NCBI GenBank assembly: GCA_038531315.1
Contig: JBCBBT010000003.1
Span: forward strand, 44,433 to 108,432
Length of the DNA stretch: 64,000 nt
Direction: 5' to 3'
Source: JAJFFW01 sp038531315
Lineage (GTDB): Bacteria; Pseudomonadota; Alphaproteobacteria; Caulobacterales; Parvularculaceae
Below, one piece after another: positions 1 to 9,257 of this stretch. Both the position numbers and the translations under genes were made by a program. Every line of letters begins with the position of its first letter. Position 1 is the first letter of the stretch. The notes under the pieces were generated by a model, which was not told the origin of the DNA, searched no databases, and saw nothing but the letters and a program-made list of their open reading frames with translations.

Positions 1-229
1 GATCCGCTCACAAATGCAAACCTAATTTCTTAAAATACCGGTATTTTTTCGATTGGTCCCCACAATGCGGGGAAACGTTTGCGACAAATTGTAGGAAATT
101 TTTCCGCATGCGGTGCGACGGCCTTATGATCCGCCGCTCGACCAGCGCGACGGTCTTGACCATCAAGGCGCCGCGTCAAAGGCGCCCGCTCATTTTTGAG
201 GGCGCAACAGGAACGGAAAGAGTTTGGCC

Positions 230-844
230 ATGGCGAAAGACGACACAACATCCGAACGCAAGCGGAAACAAGGCCGCGGGCGGATCAAACGCGCAATCGC
301 GGACGCGGCGCCGCAATTGGCGCACGCGCTGGGCGGGCCGCTCGCCGGTGCGGCGGTCTCGGCGATTGCGCGCGCTGTTTTGGGCCGCGAAGCGGTTAGC
401 GACGCCGAACTTGAGCGCGCGCTGCAAACGGCGAGCCCCGAACAGCTGATCGCCTTGCGCGAAGCTGACCATGCGTTTCGGATCGCGCTGCGCAACGCCG
501 CTGTCGAAGAAGAACGCATTCACGCCGGCGATCGCGACAGCGCGCGCAAGCGTCAGCAATTGATGGACGACTGGGCGCCGTCGGTGCTCGGGGTTCTGAT
601 CATCTGCGGATTTTTCGTCGTGCTTGGCGTCATGGTCGCGCGCAAACTGCCGGCGGGCGCGGAAACGGAATTTTCAATCATGCTCGGCGCGCTGGCGACC
701 ATGACGGCGGCGGTGGTCAATTATTTTTTCGGATCCTCCGCCGGCTCAAAAGAAAAGACGCGGCTCATGTATGCGCCGCGCCCCCAGGCGCCGCTTTCTG
801 CGGGCGCGGTCGGCGATCGCGACAGCGCGCCGATTGCAGAGTGA
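230..844 (+). CDS. Holin-like membrane protein, GTA holin 3TM family
   Basis: This 204-residue protein resembles the 'holin of 3TMs, for gene-transfer release' family. The N-terminal third is basic and amphipathic, with a weakly hydrophobic stretch at about 28-50. A charged helical segment (about 57-113) follows, then two clear membrane segments at about 117-137 and 147-167, and the family's FGSSAGSKEKT signature at 167-177. I chose ATG 230 over the in-frame TTG 224 because a GGAAAG ribosome site ends ten bases before it. Family members permeabilise the inner membrane so that an endolysin or gene transfer agent can leave the cell. Here no capsid or tail genes are visible, so the role is inferred only. 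A soluble transglycosylase lies 1.4 kb downstream on the same strand. Confidence 0.8.
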   Translation: MAKDDTTSERKRKQGRGRIKRAIADAAPQLAHALGGPLAGAAVSAIARAVLGREAVSDAELERALQTASPEQLIALREADHAFRIALRNAAVEEERIHAGDRDSARKRQQLMDDWAPSVLGVLIICGFFVVLGVMVARKLPAGAETEFSIMLGALATMTAAVVNYFFGSSAGSKEKTRLMYAPRPQAPLSAGAVGDRDSAPIAE

Positions 845-873
845 TTTTCGAGCGCGTAAGGCGTGCCGGGCAA

Positions 874-889
874 GTGCGCAGTTGCGCAC
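874..889. other. Perfect hairpin upstream of thiO
   Basis: GTGCGC-AGTT-GCGCAC forms a six-pair stem between the holin-like gene and thiO. No T-run follows, so it is not a good intrinsic terminator. Nothing here resembles a TPP riboswitch. Confidence 0.35.
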
Positions 890-947
890 GTGTTGAGTTG
901 CGCGCGTGTGTAGTCGCGCGATCAGGCGCCAGGCGGTTTTCATTATC

Positions 948-2159
948 ATGACGGCATCGAGCGATACGATCATTGTGGGCGGCGGCGTCATCGGCATGGC
1001 GCTCGCCTGGCGCCTGCGCGCGCGCGGGGGCGCCGTGACCGTCATCGATGCGGGCGGTCCCGCCGCGACGCGCGCCGCTGCGGGCATGCTCGCGCCGTCG
1101 TTTGAAAAAACCGCGGGCCCGCTCGCCGGCGCGCTTTACAACGCCGGCGTCGACAGTCTCCATCGATGGCGCGGGTTCGCGCGCGATCTCAATATTGAAG
1201 CCAATGTTGAAACAAACGCGCAGAAAATTGCGCAAGCCCCTTCAACGACGGACGAGGGGCCGCGCAACGCGATCGATTACCGCGCCGAAGGCATCATCGG
1301 CGCCGCGTTTTCCGGCGAAGCGTGCGACCGGTTAAAGCGCGACCACGACGCGCTCGAAAAACAAGGCGCCGCCGTCCGCTGGCTCGACGCTGACGCCGCG
1401 CGCCGCCATGAGCCGGCGCTCGCTGACACGGTGCAAGGCGCTTTGTTGGCGCCGGATGACGGACAGGTCGATCCGCCCGCGACGCTCGCCGCCTTGCAAG
1501 CGGCGTTTGAAAAGCGTGGCGGGCGCCTCCTGCGCGCGGCGAAAGTCGTCCGCCTTTTGACATCCAAGGGGCGCATCGAAGGCGTGCGCCTCGCCGATCG
1601 CAGTGAACTTTTTGCGCGCACTGTCGTGCTCGCCGCGGGCGTTTCCGCCGCTGCGTTGGTCCCGCGTTTATCCCGCGCCTCTGCGCGTGATCGCGGCCCA
1701 GATGGCGCGCCGGCGCTCTTCCCGGTGAAAGGCGATGCATTAGCACTCGCCGGCGATGGGCTCGCCCTTCAGCGCACGATCCGCACCGAGGGCGCTTATA
1801 TCTGTCCGAAATCGGACGGGCGGATTGTCATCGGCGCCAGCGAAACCCCCCATGACGCGACGCTTGTCCCCGATGACGAGACGATTGCGGCGCTGCGCGA
1901 GGCGGCGACTGGCGTCGTGCCGGGGCTCGCGGGATTGCGTGAGTGGGCGCGCTGGGCCGGATTGCGTCCGGCGACCAGCGACAGGGCGCCGATTGTCGGC
2001 CCCGATCCGGAAATTAGCGGGCTCTTTTACGCGCTTGGCCATTTTCGCAACGGCGTTCTGCTGGCGCCGCTGACCGCCGACATTCTGGCGGACCGGATCG
2101 CGGACGGCGCGCTGTCGCACTGGTTTATACCGTTTTCGATTGAGCGCTTCGATCCATGA
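948..2159 (+). CDS. thiO: Glycine oxidase ThiO (FAD-dependent)
   Basis: This 403-residue flavoenzyme belongs to the DAO family. ThiO oxidises glycine to iminoglycine (dehydroglycine), which ThiG uses to build the thiazole of thiamine. The dinucleotide-binding GGGVIGMALAWRL motif lies at residues 11-23, followed by the AAAGMLAPSFE segment typical of glycine oxidases. The C-terminal substrate/FAD region contains WAGLRPATSDRAPIVGP and GHFRNGVLLAP, also characteristic. The open frame extends upstream, but ATG 948 places the Rossmann fold at the usual distance from the N-terminus. It is separated by 11 kb from thiS-thiG instead of lying beside them. Its stop overlaps the open frame of the next gene. 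Confidence 0.9.
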   Translation: MTASSDTIIVGGGVIGMALAWRLRARGGAVTVIDAGGPAATRAAAGMLAPSFEKTAGPLAGALYNAGVDSLHRWRGFARDLNIEANVETNAQKIAQAPSTTDEGPRNAIDYRAEGIIGAAFSGEACDRLKRDHDALEKQGAAVRWLDADAARRHEPALADTVQGALLAPDDGQVDPPATLAALQAAFEKRGGRLLRAAKVVRLLTSKGRIEGVRLADRSELFARTVVLAAGVSAAALVPRLSRASARDRGPDGAPALFPVKGDALALAGDGLALQRTIRTEGAYICPKSDGRIVIGASETPHDATLVPDDETIAALREAATGVVPGLAGLREWARWAGLRPATSDRAPIVGPDPEISGLFYALGHFRNGVLLAPLTADILADRIADGALSHWFIPFSIERFDP

Positions 2160-2260
2160 CGGGGCCCGGTCATCTTTTGTTAACGCGGGCCGCGCGTTCA
2201 GCGTTTGTTGACCCTGTTTTGGGATATTGGGGCCGCACGCGACAGGAGAACGCAACGCAG

Positions 2261-3211
2261 ATGCCAGAGGGCGCCGCCAGTCAGATTACGGCCATTGCGG
2301 GCAAGGCGATTGACGCCGGCCTCAAAGCGACGCTGCGCCAGGCGGCGGCGCGCACCGGCGCGACATTTGATGTGCTCTACAAGATCGCCGAGCGCGAGAG
2401 CGCCTTTGACGCCGGCGCGAAAGCGGCGACATCGTCCGCAGCCGGTCTTTTTCAGTTTATCGAACAAACCTGGTTTGCGATGGTGAAAAACCACGGCGCC
2501 AAACACGGGCTTGGAAACTTCGCCGCCGATATCGAGCGTGACGCGACCGGACGCTTTGCTGTCGCCGACGCCGCGCGGCGCGCCCAAATTCTGGATTTGC
2601 GGTTTGACGCCGCGGCCGCCTCGTCGCTCGCGGGTGAGTTGGTCGCTGAAAACAAGGCCGCACTGGAGGCCAATCTCGGACGCGCCGCAACGCCGGGCGA
2701 GGTTTATGCGGCGCATTTCCTGGGCGTCGCCGGCGCGAAAAAGCTGGCGGCGGCCCCGCGCGATGCGCGCGCTGCTGATCTTTTGCCAGCGGCGGCGAAA
2801 GCCAATGCGCCGGTGTTTTACGACCGCGGCGTTCCGCGCTCGGTTGGCGCGCTGATCGAAAGCTTTGAGCGGTCCATGGGCGGCGTGCCTGGGGGCGGCG
2901 TGGCTCAGGGCCGTGTGCTTGAGGGCGGCGCCGCTGAAACACGCGCGCCGGCAACGCGCGCGCTGGCAACGGCGGCTGGGACAGCGCGCGACCGCGTTGA
3001 AGCGCGGCCGCTCTTACAATCTGCGCTTCAATCCCAATCTGCGCCGCAACCCTTGACGCAGGCCGCAGCGGCGACATCGTCGCGGGCGGGCGAGCGCGGC
3101 GACGGTCAAAGACCGTTCGCCTCGATCACGCAGCGCCTTTCGGCCCGCGCCATTGAGGCGTTGCAAACCCTCGATCCGACGGTGCTCCGCCGCGATCGCG
3201 AGACGCGTTAG
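2261..3211 (+). CDS. Transglycosylase SLT domain protein
   Basis: This is a 316-residue protein with an N-terminal lytic transglycosylase fold. The catalytic glutamate is probably Glu46, in KIAERESAFD, followed by SSAAGLFQFIEQTW (58-71), the usual core of SLT domains. Lytic transglycosylases cleave the MurNAc-GlcNAc bond of peptidoglycan with 1,6-anhydro ring formation. The C-terminal 130 residues are rich in Ala, Arg and Ser and look disordered. I chose ATG 2261 because AGGAGAA lies at 2243-2249. An upstream start at 2156 would overlap thiO by 4 bp, but it lacks such a site and would add a long non-conserved leader. No signal peptide is evident. Relatives sit in flagellar or secretion contexts, or could partner a holin such as the one at 230-844. 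Confidence 0.82.
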   Translation: MPEGAASQITAIAGKAIDAGLKATLRQAAARTGATFDVLYKIAERESAFDAGAKAATSSAAGLFQFIEQTWFAMVKNHGAKHGLGNFAADIERDATGRFAVADAARRAQILDLRFDAAAASSLAGELVAENKAALEANLGRAATPGEVYAAHFLGVAGAKKLAAAPRDARAADLLPAAAKANAPVFYDRGVPRSVGALIESFERSMGGVPGGGVAQGRVLEGGAAETRAPATRALATAAGTARDRVEARPLLQSALQSQSAPQPLTQAAAATSSRAGERGDGQRPFASITQRLSARAIEALQTLDPTVLRRDRETR

Positions 3212-3243
3212 CCACTATTAGTATTGAAACTGAGGAATGCCGC

Positions 3244-4101
3244 TCAGGACGCGACGCAGTCCGGCAGCGCAAGGCCTTCGGGCAGTTTTGTCGCGCTGTC
3301 GCCGCAGGCGCCGTAAAGCTGGTCTTCGGTCAGGCCTTGTGCGCCGGACAAGTCCGCGCCCGGCAGCTGCGCGCCGCGCAAATCTGCGCCCGCGAGGTTG
3401 GCGCCCGCAAAGACCGCCTTGCCGAGATTGGCGCTGTTGAACCGCGCGCCTGTCAGATCAACGCCGGAAAAGTCGACATTCCGGACGATGGCGCCGACAA
3501 ACACCGCGCCGGGCGCATAGGCTTTTTCGATCCTGATATTGGAGAGCGTCGCGCCGGAAAATCTTGCAAAGGAAATATCGGCGCCGGAAAAATTCGCCCC
3601 TTCAAAATCGCTCGCCCGCGCAACGACTTTTTCCAGATCGGCGCCGGCAAAGATCGCCTTTTTGAATATCGCCGCCGACAGATCCGCCTCCGACAAGCGC
3701 GCATTGGTGAAGTTGGCTTTCGGTCCTTGCGCGCCGACAAAGATTGCGCCGTCGAGGAGGGCGCCGGTGAACGTCGCCTCGGACACGGTCGACCCGGAGA
3801 ACAATTCCTCCGCGTGCTTGCCGCCGGTGAAGTCTTTGCCCGCGTAGTCCTGACGCGCCATGCTGGGCGCCTCTTCCTGCTTGGTGAGCGAGGGCAGCTT
3901 GATGTCAACGCCGTCGAGCGTCTTCGCAAGGTCGGGCGCAATACGGTCGGCTTTGTTGAGGCTTTTGGAAATGTCCTTGCCCAGCTGTTCGATCGGTCCC
4001 GCCTTGCGCACGCCCGTCTGGCCTGCGCCGGCGACGAGTTCAGCGATGACGGTGAACACCATAATCAGAAACAGGATGATCAGCATTATCAGGCGAATCA
4101 T
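3244..4101 (-). CDS. Membrane-anchored pentapeptide-repeat protein
   Basis: The protein has 285 residues. One N-terminal membrane segment (about 4-24) is followed by a linker and then a long run of A(D/N)LXX-type pentapeptides from about residue 88 to 262 (for example ANFTNARLSEADLSAA and GADLRGAQLPGADLSGAQ). Such repeats fold into a right-handed quadrilateral beta-helix. Some family members mimic DNA and bind gyrase, but most have unknown roles. The membrane anchor and the GACGDSATKLPEGLALPDC tail, with two Cys, suggest a periplasmic protein with a possible disulphide. The tail resembles the end of many alphaproteobacterial exported pentapeptide proteins. It converges with the SLT gene. No function can be assigned beyond the fold. 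Confidence 0.85.
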   Translation of the reverse strand: MIRLIMLIILFLIMVFTVIAELVAGAGQTGVRKAGPIEQLGKDISKSLNKADRIAPDLAKTLDGVDIKLPSLTKQEEAPSMARQDYAGKDFTGGKHAEELFSGSTVSEATFTGALLDGAIFVGAQGPKANFTNARLSEADLSAAIFKKAIFAGADLEKVVARASDFEGANFSGADISFARFSGATLSNIRIEKAYAPGAVFVGAIVRNVDFSGVDLTGARFNSANLGKAVFAGANLAGADLRGAQLPGADLSGAQGLTEDQLYGACGDSATKLPEGLALPDCVAS

Positions 4102-4265
4102 GGGCTTCTCCCTCGGCGCAAGATTAGCGCAACGAAAATTCTGGCCGCATTGTTACAGCCAAGCCTCAAAGTTCGCTTAATGAGCGGTAAAGAATTTTAT
4201 AATGCGCCGGGCGTAAAGCCTTGGGCGACCGGCTATTCGTTCGTTAACGGATGGTAACGCAGGTC

Positions 4266-7200
4266 CTAAGAACAGCCCGTCGAGGCGCCGCAACTGTCGC
4301 ATCTGAGACAGGCGCCGTTGCGCACAAGGGTGAACTGTCCACAATCGGGACAGGCGTCGCCCTCATAGCCTTTGATCTTCGCCTGACGTTGCGCGCCGGC
4401 GGGGTCGGCGAGGCTGCCGCGCGGCGCCTTTTGATTGACCGCATCGGCAAGCTTGGCGATCTGCGCCTCGATGGCGGCCGGTTCATCGCCGCCGCTTGCG
4501 TCCGGCGCGTCGCCGTCGCTTTCGTCTTCAACGTCGATGTCTTCAAGCGCTTCTTCCGCGTCGCGCCGGCGCCGGTCAAAATCACCGCCGCGCAGGACAA
4601 CCAGATTGTCGGACACGGTCGAGCGCGAAAAGCCTTTGGAGATCAGGCGCGCTGCGTCCTCGCGCACTTTCTCGCCCTCAACGCCGTGTCCGATCGCATC
4701 GACTGCGCTTTCGGCCGGATCGACATGCGCAAGATCGCTGCGGCCAAGATAGGAAATCGCCAGTTCGCGGAAAATGTAATCGAGGATCGACGTCGCATGT
4801 TTGATCTGGTCGTTGCCCTGGACGGGTCCCGACGGATCGAAGCGCGTGAACACATAGGCGTCGACAAATTCCTCCAGCGGCACGCCATATTGCAGGCCGA
4901 GCGAAACGGCGATGGCGAAATTATTCATCAGACTGCGGAATGCCGCGCCTTCCTTGTGCATGTCGATAAAGACTTCACCGATCTCGCCGTCGTCGAATTC
5001 ACCGGTGTGCAAATAGACTTTGTGACCGCCGACAATCGCTTTCTGGATATAGCCCTTGCGCCGGTCGGGCAGACGCCGGCGGCCCGGGGTGCGTTCAATG
5101 ATGCGTTCGACAATTCGTTCCGCGACGATTTTCGATTTTTCCGTCATCGGCGCTTCGGCGAGCGCTGCATCCATGGCGCTGTCTTCGACGTCGTCGATGT
5201 CCGGCGCGAGGAGGGCCGCGCTCAGCGGTTGCGACAATTTCGAGCCGTCCCGGTAAAGCGCGATCGCTTTCAGGCCGAGCCGCCAGGATTTCATATAGGC
5301 GCCGGCGCAATCGGCGATCGACGCATGCGACGGCATGTTGACCGTTTTCGAAATGGCGCCGGAAACGAAAGGTTGCGCCGCCGCCATCATCGTCAGATGC
5401 GCATCGACCGACAGCGCGCGCGATCCGATCCTGCCGCAGGGATTGGCGCAATCAAACACCGGCAAATGTTGGGTCTGCAGATGCGGCGCGCCCTCAAGCG
5501 TCATCGCCCCGCAGCAATAAAGGTTCGCCGTATGAATTTCCTCATCGGAAAACCCGATGTCGCGCAACACGCGATAGCCGGTCTGCGTCAGCTGTTCGTC
5601 TTCAAAGCCCAGAACATTGCGGCAGAAATCCTCGCCAAGCGCATGCGGCGTGAATGCGAAAGTGATGTCGAAAGCGGTTTTCAGTCGTTCTTCCAGCGCC
5701 TTGATATGGCGGCTTTCAAAGCCTTCGCCGCGCAAATCGTCGAGGCTGACGCCGGGCGCGTCTTCAAGGGTGCCGCGCCCGACGGCGTAGTCGGTGATGT
5801 CCTCGATCTGATCGGGCGAGTAGCCGAGCGCTTTCAGCGCGGAAGGCACGGCGCGGTTGATAATTTTAAAATGTCCGCCGCCGGCGAGTTTTTTGAATTT
5901 GACCAGCGCAAAGTCCGGCTCGATCCCCGTGGTGTCGCAATCCATGATCAGGCCGATGGTGCCGGTCGGCGCGATCGCGGAGACTTGCGCATTACGAAAG
6001 CCGTTAAGCGAGCCAAGCTCATAGGCCTCATTCCAGACAAGGCTCGCGCGGTCGGTCAATTCCTTCCACGGACAATTGGCCCGGTCAAACCGCATCGGCT
6101 CTACGGCGAGATCTTCAAAATCGTCTGCGTCATCGGCGGCGAGGGCGGCGCGGCGATGATTGCGCAGGACCCGCAACATCGGCGCGCGGTTTTCCTTGAA
6201 AAGCGCGAACGGCCCGGCGACGCCGGCCATTTCCGCCGAGGTGCGGTAGGCCGCGCCCGTCATCACCGATGTGACCGCCGCACAAATGGCGCGCGCTTCA
6301 TGACTGTCGTAGCCGATCCCCGCCGCCATCAGGAGCCCGCCGAGATTGGCGTAGCCAAGGCCGAGCGTTCGGTAATCAAAAGACCGCCGTGCGATTTCGG
6401 GCGAGGGGAATTGCGCCATCGCGACAGAGATCTCGAGCGTCACCGTCCACAAGCGGCAGGCGTGTTCAAAAGCATCGACGTCAAACCCGCCTTCTGCTTT
6501 TGCGAATTTAGCCAGGTTCAACGAGGCGAGATTGCACGCCGTGTCGTCGAGGAACATATATTCAGAGCACGGATTGGAAGCCCTGATCTCGCCGCCCGCG
6601 GGGCAGGTGTGCCACGCATTGATCGTGTCGTGATATTGAAGCCCCGGATCGGCGCAGGCCCACGCCGTTTCGCAAATCGCGTCCCAAAGCTCGCGTGCGT
6701 TCACCGTTTTGACCGTCTCGCCGTCAAGGCGCGACGTCAGCGCCCACGGCGCTCCTTCGAGCGCCGCCTTCAGGAAGGCGTCCGTGACGCGCACCGAGTT
6801 ATTGCCGTTCTGCGCAGATACGGTGCGGTAGCTTTCAGAATCCCAGTCGAGCGAATAGTCCGCAATATCGATTTCCCTGAAGCCCTGGCGTGCGAATTCG
6901 ATTGTGCGCTTGATCGCGGCGTCGGGCACGAACGCTTTCTGCGCCCCGCGGACAGCCGCTTTCAGGGCGTCGTTTTTCTTCGGGTCAAGGCGGTCGTCGC
7001 CTTCCTGCGCCCAGCAGGCGGTGAGCACCTTGGGCAAATGCGCGCCCATGGCGCGCGCGCCCGCAACGAGGGCTGCAACTTTTTCCTCTTCGACCGCTTT
7101 CCACCGCACGAAGTCTTCAATGTCCGGATGATCGGCGTCGACAATGACCATCTTGGCCGCGCGGCGCGTCGTGCCGCCCGATTTCACGGCGCCGGCGGCG

Positions 7201-7988
7201 CTGTCGCCGACCTTCAAAAAGCTGATCAATCCGGAACTTTTGCCGCCGCCCGACAGGCGCTCATCGGCGCCCCGGATGGAGGAGAAATTAGTTCCCGAAC
7301 CGGAGCCGTATTTGAAAAGCAACGCCTCGCGTCGCCACAGATCCATAATGCCGCCGTCGCCGACAAGCGTGTCGTCTACGGATTGAATGAAACAGGCGTG
7401 TGGTTGCGGACGCTCATATGCGTTGTCGGACGCGGTTACCCCGCCGGTGTCCGGTTCAACGAAGTAATGCCCCTGTCCGACGCCCTCAATGCCGTAGGCC
7501 CAGTAAAGGCCGGTGTTGAACCATTGCGGCGAATTTGGCGCCCCGATCTGGCGCGCCAACATGAACTGCATTTCGTCCATGTATGTCTGCGCCGCGGCTT
7601 CATTGTCGAAATAGCCGCTCTTCCAGCCCCAATAGGTCCAGGCGCCGGCGAGGCGATGAAACACCTGGCGGGCGCTGGTTTCGGCGCCGGAGCGCTCCTC
7701 GGCCGGCATTTTGGCGAGCGCCGCGACATCGGGCATCGAGCGCTGGAGAAACGCCGGCACGCCCTTTTCCGCGACCCGTTTGGTTTTGGCGGGCACGCCC
7801 GTCTTGCGCAGATATTTTTGCGCCAGAATATCGACCGCCGTCTGGCTCCAGGCGCGCGGCGCTTCGATATCCTTGGCCTCGAAGATCGCCGCGCCGTCAA
7901 GGCTGCGGATTTCGCTGTCCGCGCGTTTGAACCGGATCGCATCGAGCGGCGCTCCGGGCGTTTTTGTGTATCGGCGGTCAATCCGCAT
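4266..7988 (-). CDS. nrdJ: Vitamin B12-dependent (class II) ribonucleotide reductase
   Basis: This 1240-residue enzyme reduces ribonucleotides to deoxyribonucleotides with an adenosylcobalamin-generated thiyl radical. The catalytic loop NPCSEYM (472-478) supplies the radical cysteine, Cys474. Cys199 (HACFIQSV) and Cys485 are the likely redox pair. The alpha/beta-barrel glycyl segments KYGSGSGTNFSSIRG and APTGTIGLIMDCDTTGIEPDFALVKFKK are present. After about residue 960 comes the TSCPD-type C-terminal extension common in alphaproteobacterial NrdJ. It ends in a zinc-ribbon-like cluster (CPDCG...CLRCDSCG) carrying several CxxC pairs, which probably help re-reduce the active site. The size matches the family. 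It is a single gene with its promoter in the 288 bp upstream; I see no cobalamin riboswitch there. Confidence 0.97.
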   Translation of the reverse strand: MRIDRRYTKTPGAPLDAIRFKRADSEIRSLDGAAIFEAKDIEAPRAWSQTAVDILAQKYLRKTGVPAKTKRVAEKGVPAFLQRSMPDVAALAKMPAEERSGAETSARQVFHRLAGAWTYWGWKSGYFDNEAAAQTYMDEMQFMLARQIGAPNSPQWFNTGLYWAYGIEGVGQGHYFVEPDTGGVTASDNAYERPQPHACFIQSVDDTLVGDGGIMDLWRREALLFKYGSGSGTNFSSIRGADERLSGGGKSSGLISFLKVGDSAAGAVKSGGTTRRAAKMVIVDADHPDIEDFVRWKAVEEEKVAALVAGARAMGAHLPKVLTACWAQEGDDRLDPKKNDALKAAVRGAQKAFVPDAAIKRTIEFARQGFREIDIADYSLDWDSESYRTVSAQNGNNSVRVTDAFLKAALEGAPWALTSRLDGETVKTVNARELWDAICETAWACADPGLQYHDTINAWHTCPAGGEIRASNPCSEYMFLDDTACNLASLNLAKFAKAEGGFDVDAFEHACRLWTVTLEISVAMAQFPSPEIARRSFDYRTLGLGYANLGGLLMAAGIGYDSHEARAICAAVTSVMTGAAYRTSAEMAGVAGPFALFKENRAPMLRVLRNHRRAALAADDADDFEDLAVEPMRFDRANCPWKELTDRASLVWNEAYELGSLNGFRNAQVSAIAPTGTIGLIMDCDTTGIEPDFALVKFKKLAGGGHFKIINRAVPSALKALGYSPDQIEDITDYAVGRGTLEDAPGVSLDDLRGEGFESRHIKALEERLKTAFDITFAFTPHALGEDFCRNVLGFEDEQLTQTGYRVLRDIGFSDEEIHTANLYCCGAMTLEGAPHLQTQHLPVFDCANPCGRIGSRALSVDAHLTMMAAAQPFVSGAISKTVNMPSHASIADCAGAYMKSWRLGLKAIALYRDGSKLSQPLSAALLAPDIDDVEDSAMDAALAEAPMTEKSKIVAERIVERIIERTPGRRRLPDRRKGYIQKAIVGGHKVYLHTGEFDDGEIGEVFIDMHKEGAAFRSLMNNFAIAVSLGLQYGVPLEEFVDAYVFTRFDPSGPVQGNDQIKHATSILDYIFRELAISYLGRSDLAHVDPAESAVDAIGHGVEGEKVREDAARLISKGFSRSTVSDNLVVLRGGDFDRRRRDAEEALEDIDVEDESDGDAPDASGGDEPAAIEAQIAKLADAVNQKAPRGSLADPAGAQRQAKIKGYEGDACPDCGQFTLVRNGACLRCDSCGASTGCS

Positions 7989-8276
7989 AACGTGTCAAAA
8001 ACCTTCGAATACGTCGTGGAATGTGGGTTGATTTTCGCTTGGCGAGCGCCGCGAATCGCCCTGCGCCAATATAATCTCCATAGCGCTCATTCTCAATGTT
8101 TGCGGGCCGTGTCCAGCCGCCCCGAAAGGCGCCGGAAAACCACGAAATCGCCAGCCAAATCGCGGAAAAGCGCGGCAGATCCGGGCTATGGACGCAAAAG
8201 CCGGTCGGCGCCATATTCCAGCCGACCGGGCGTGATACCGCGCCTGGCGATAAAACCGACGGTCGAAAGAGTAGAA
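7989..8276. promoter_or_regulatory. Divergent promoter region of nrdJ and the NDUFA12 gene
   Basis: These 288 bp separate two divergently transcribed genes and must hold both promoters. I looked on the minus strand for a B12-box or cobalamin riboswitch core and for an obvious NrdR box, and recognised neither. Confidence 0.45.
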
Positions 8277-8678
8277 ATGTTTGAGCGTATCTTCACCTGG
8301 TGGAACGGCGCGACGATGGGAACCGCCTTTACGTTGTTCCGGCGCAGCGCACGGCTTGTCGGCAAGGACGAGCAGGGCAACCGTTATTACGAGGAAGCCA
8401 ATCCGTCGGGCGCGATGGGCCGCTCGCGCCGCTGGGTCGTTTATCACGGTGTCGCCGAAGCCTCGCGGGTGCCGCCGGACTGGCATGGCTGGCTCCACCA
8501 TACCTTCGATCAGCCGCCCACCGAAGCGCCGCTGCGCCGTCAGGTCTGGGAGAAGGACCACCTGCCCAACATGACCGGCACGCCGCTCGCCTATCACCCC
8601 GCCGGCAGCCTTGTGCGCCCCGATGGCGATGATACGATTTCAAAGGGCTACGAGGCCTGGAGCCCGGAGGACGCCTGA
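8277..8678 (+). CDS. NADH:ubiquinone oxidoreductase subunit NDUFA12-like
   Basis: This is a 133-residue protein of the NDUFA12/B17.2 family, an accessory subunit of respiratory complex I found in alphaproteobacteria and mitochondria. The family core is visible: LVGKDEQGNRYYEE (27-40), RRWVVYHGVAEASRVPPDWHGWLHH (51-75, many aromatic residues) and a C-terminal KGYEAWSPE. It is soluble and expected on the matrix/cytoplasmic arm of complex I. ATG 8277 gives the normal family N-terminus. It heads the run NDUFA12-mlaD-DUF2155, an arrangement common in this class. Confidence 0.93.
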   Translation: MFERIFTWWNGATMGTAFTLFRRSARLVGKDEQGNRYYEEANPSGAMGRSRRWVVYHGVAEASRVPPDWHGWLHHTFDQPPTEAPLRRQVWEKDHLPNMTGTPLAYHPAGSLVRPDGDDTISKGYEAWSPEDA

Positions 8679-8738
8679 CGCCTTGCCACCTGCTGGGCCG
8701 GGCCGCTGACGCCCCCAGAACGCATGAGGAAGCTCACC

Positions 8739-9257
8739 ATGTCGCGCGCCGGATTTTTCGAGACCATCATCGGAGTTCTTGTGGTCGCTCTTGCGGCTGC
8801 GTTTCTGGCTTACGCCTACAATGTCAGCGGGCGCGATATTGAGCGCGGCGCTTACGAATTGTCCGCCGTGTTCGGCCGCGTCGACGGGATCGCCGCCGGC
8901 TCCGAAGTGCGGATGGCCGGCGTCAAGATTGGCGCCGTCCGCGAAAGCGCGCTTAACACGAAGACGTTCGAGGCGACCGTGAAGATGGCGATCGCCGACG
9001 GCATTCCCGTTCCGGAAGATTCAATCGCCAAAATTGTCTCCGACGGCGTGCTTGGCGGGGCCCATGTCTCAATTGAGCCCGGCGCGGCCGAAGAGCTTTT
9101 GGTCGCCGGCGATGCGATCACCATCACCCGCGGCTCGGTCGATCTTCTCGGCCTCGCGGTTCAGGCCTTCACGTCGAACGTCGCTGCGGATGAAGACAGC
9201 GATGCGGCAGGCGAAGACGACGATGCGGCGGGTGAAGACCCGCTTGGAGATTTATAA
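8739..9257 (+). CDS. mlaD: Outer-membrane lipid asymmetry protein MlaD
   Basis: This 172-residue MCE-domain protein has one N-terminal membrane helix (about 6-26), then a single MCE domain (about 38-118) with VDGIAAGSEVRMAGVKIGAV and SDGVLGGAHVSIEPG. The tail is an acidic Asp/Glu/Ala-rich run. MlaD hexamers form the periplasmic, substrate-binding part of the Mla phospholipid transporter. The partners MlaE and MlaF are not in this window. I prefer ATG 8739 (AGGAAG at 8727-8732) over ATG 8724. Its stop codon overlaps the next start (TAATG), so the two are translationally coupled. Confidence 0.92.
   Translation: MSRAGFFETIIGVLVVALAAAFLAYAYNVSGRDIERGAYELSAVFGRVDGIAAGSEVRMAGVKIGAVRESALNTKTFEATVKMAIADGIPVPEDSIAKIVSDGVLGGAHVSIEPGAAEELLVAGDAITITRGSVDLLGLAVQAFTSNVAADEDSDAAGEDDDAAGEDPLGDL

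Noticed and set aside
4177..4258. Two imperfect CtrA-like sites (TTAA-N7-TAAA at 4177 and TTAA-N7-TAAC at 4244) upstream of the pentapeptide gene
   Set aside because: Each deviates from the consensus by one or more key bases, and such partial matches are expected by chance in AT-richer gaps.
4251..8276. A very long open frame on the plus strand antisense to nrdJ (over 1300 codons, in frame with the NDUFA12 gene)
   Set aside because: Its translation is Arg/Phe/Asp-rich with no domains. It is a by-product of high-GC codon use in nrdJ, which is unmistakable on the other strand. The NDUFA12 protein starts at 8277.
7989..8276. Cobalamin riboswitch upstream of the B12-dependent nrdJ
   Set aside because: I could not find the B12-box or the expected paired core on the minus strand; reported only as a plain promoter region.
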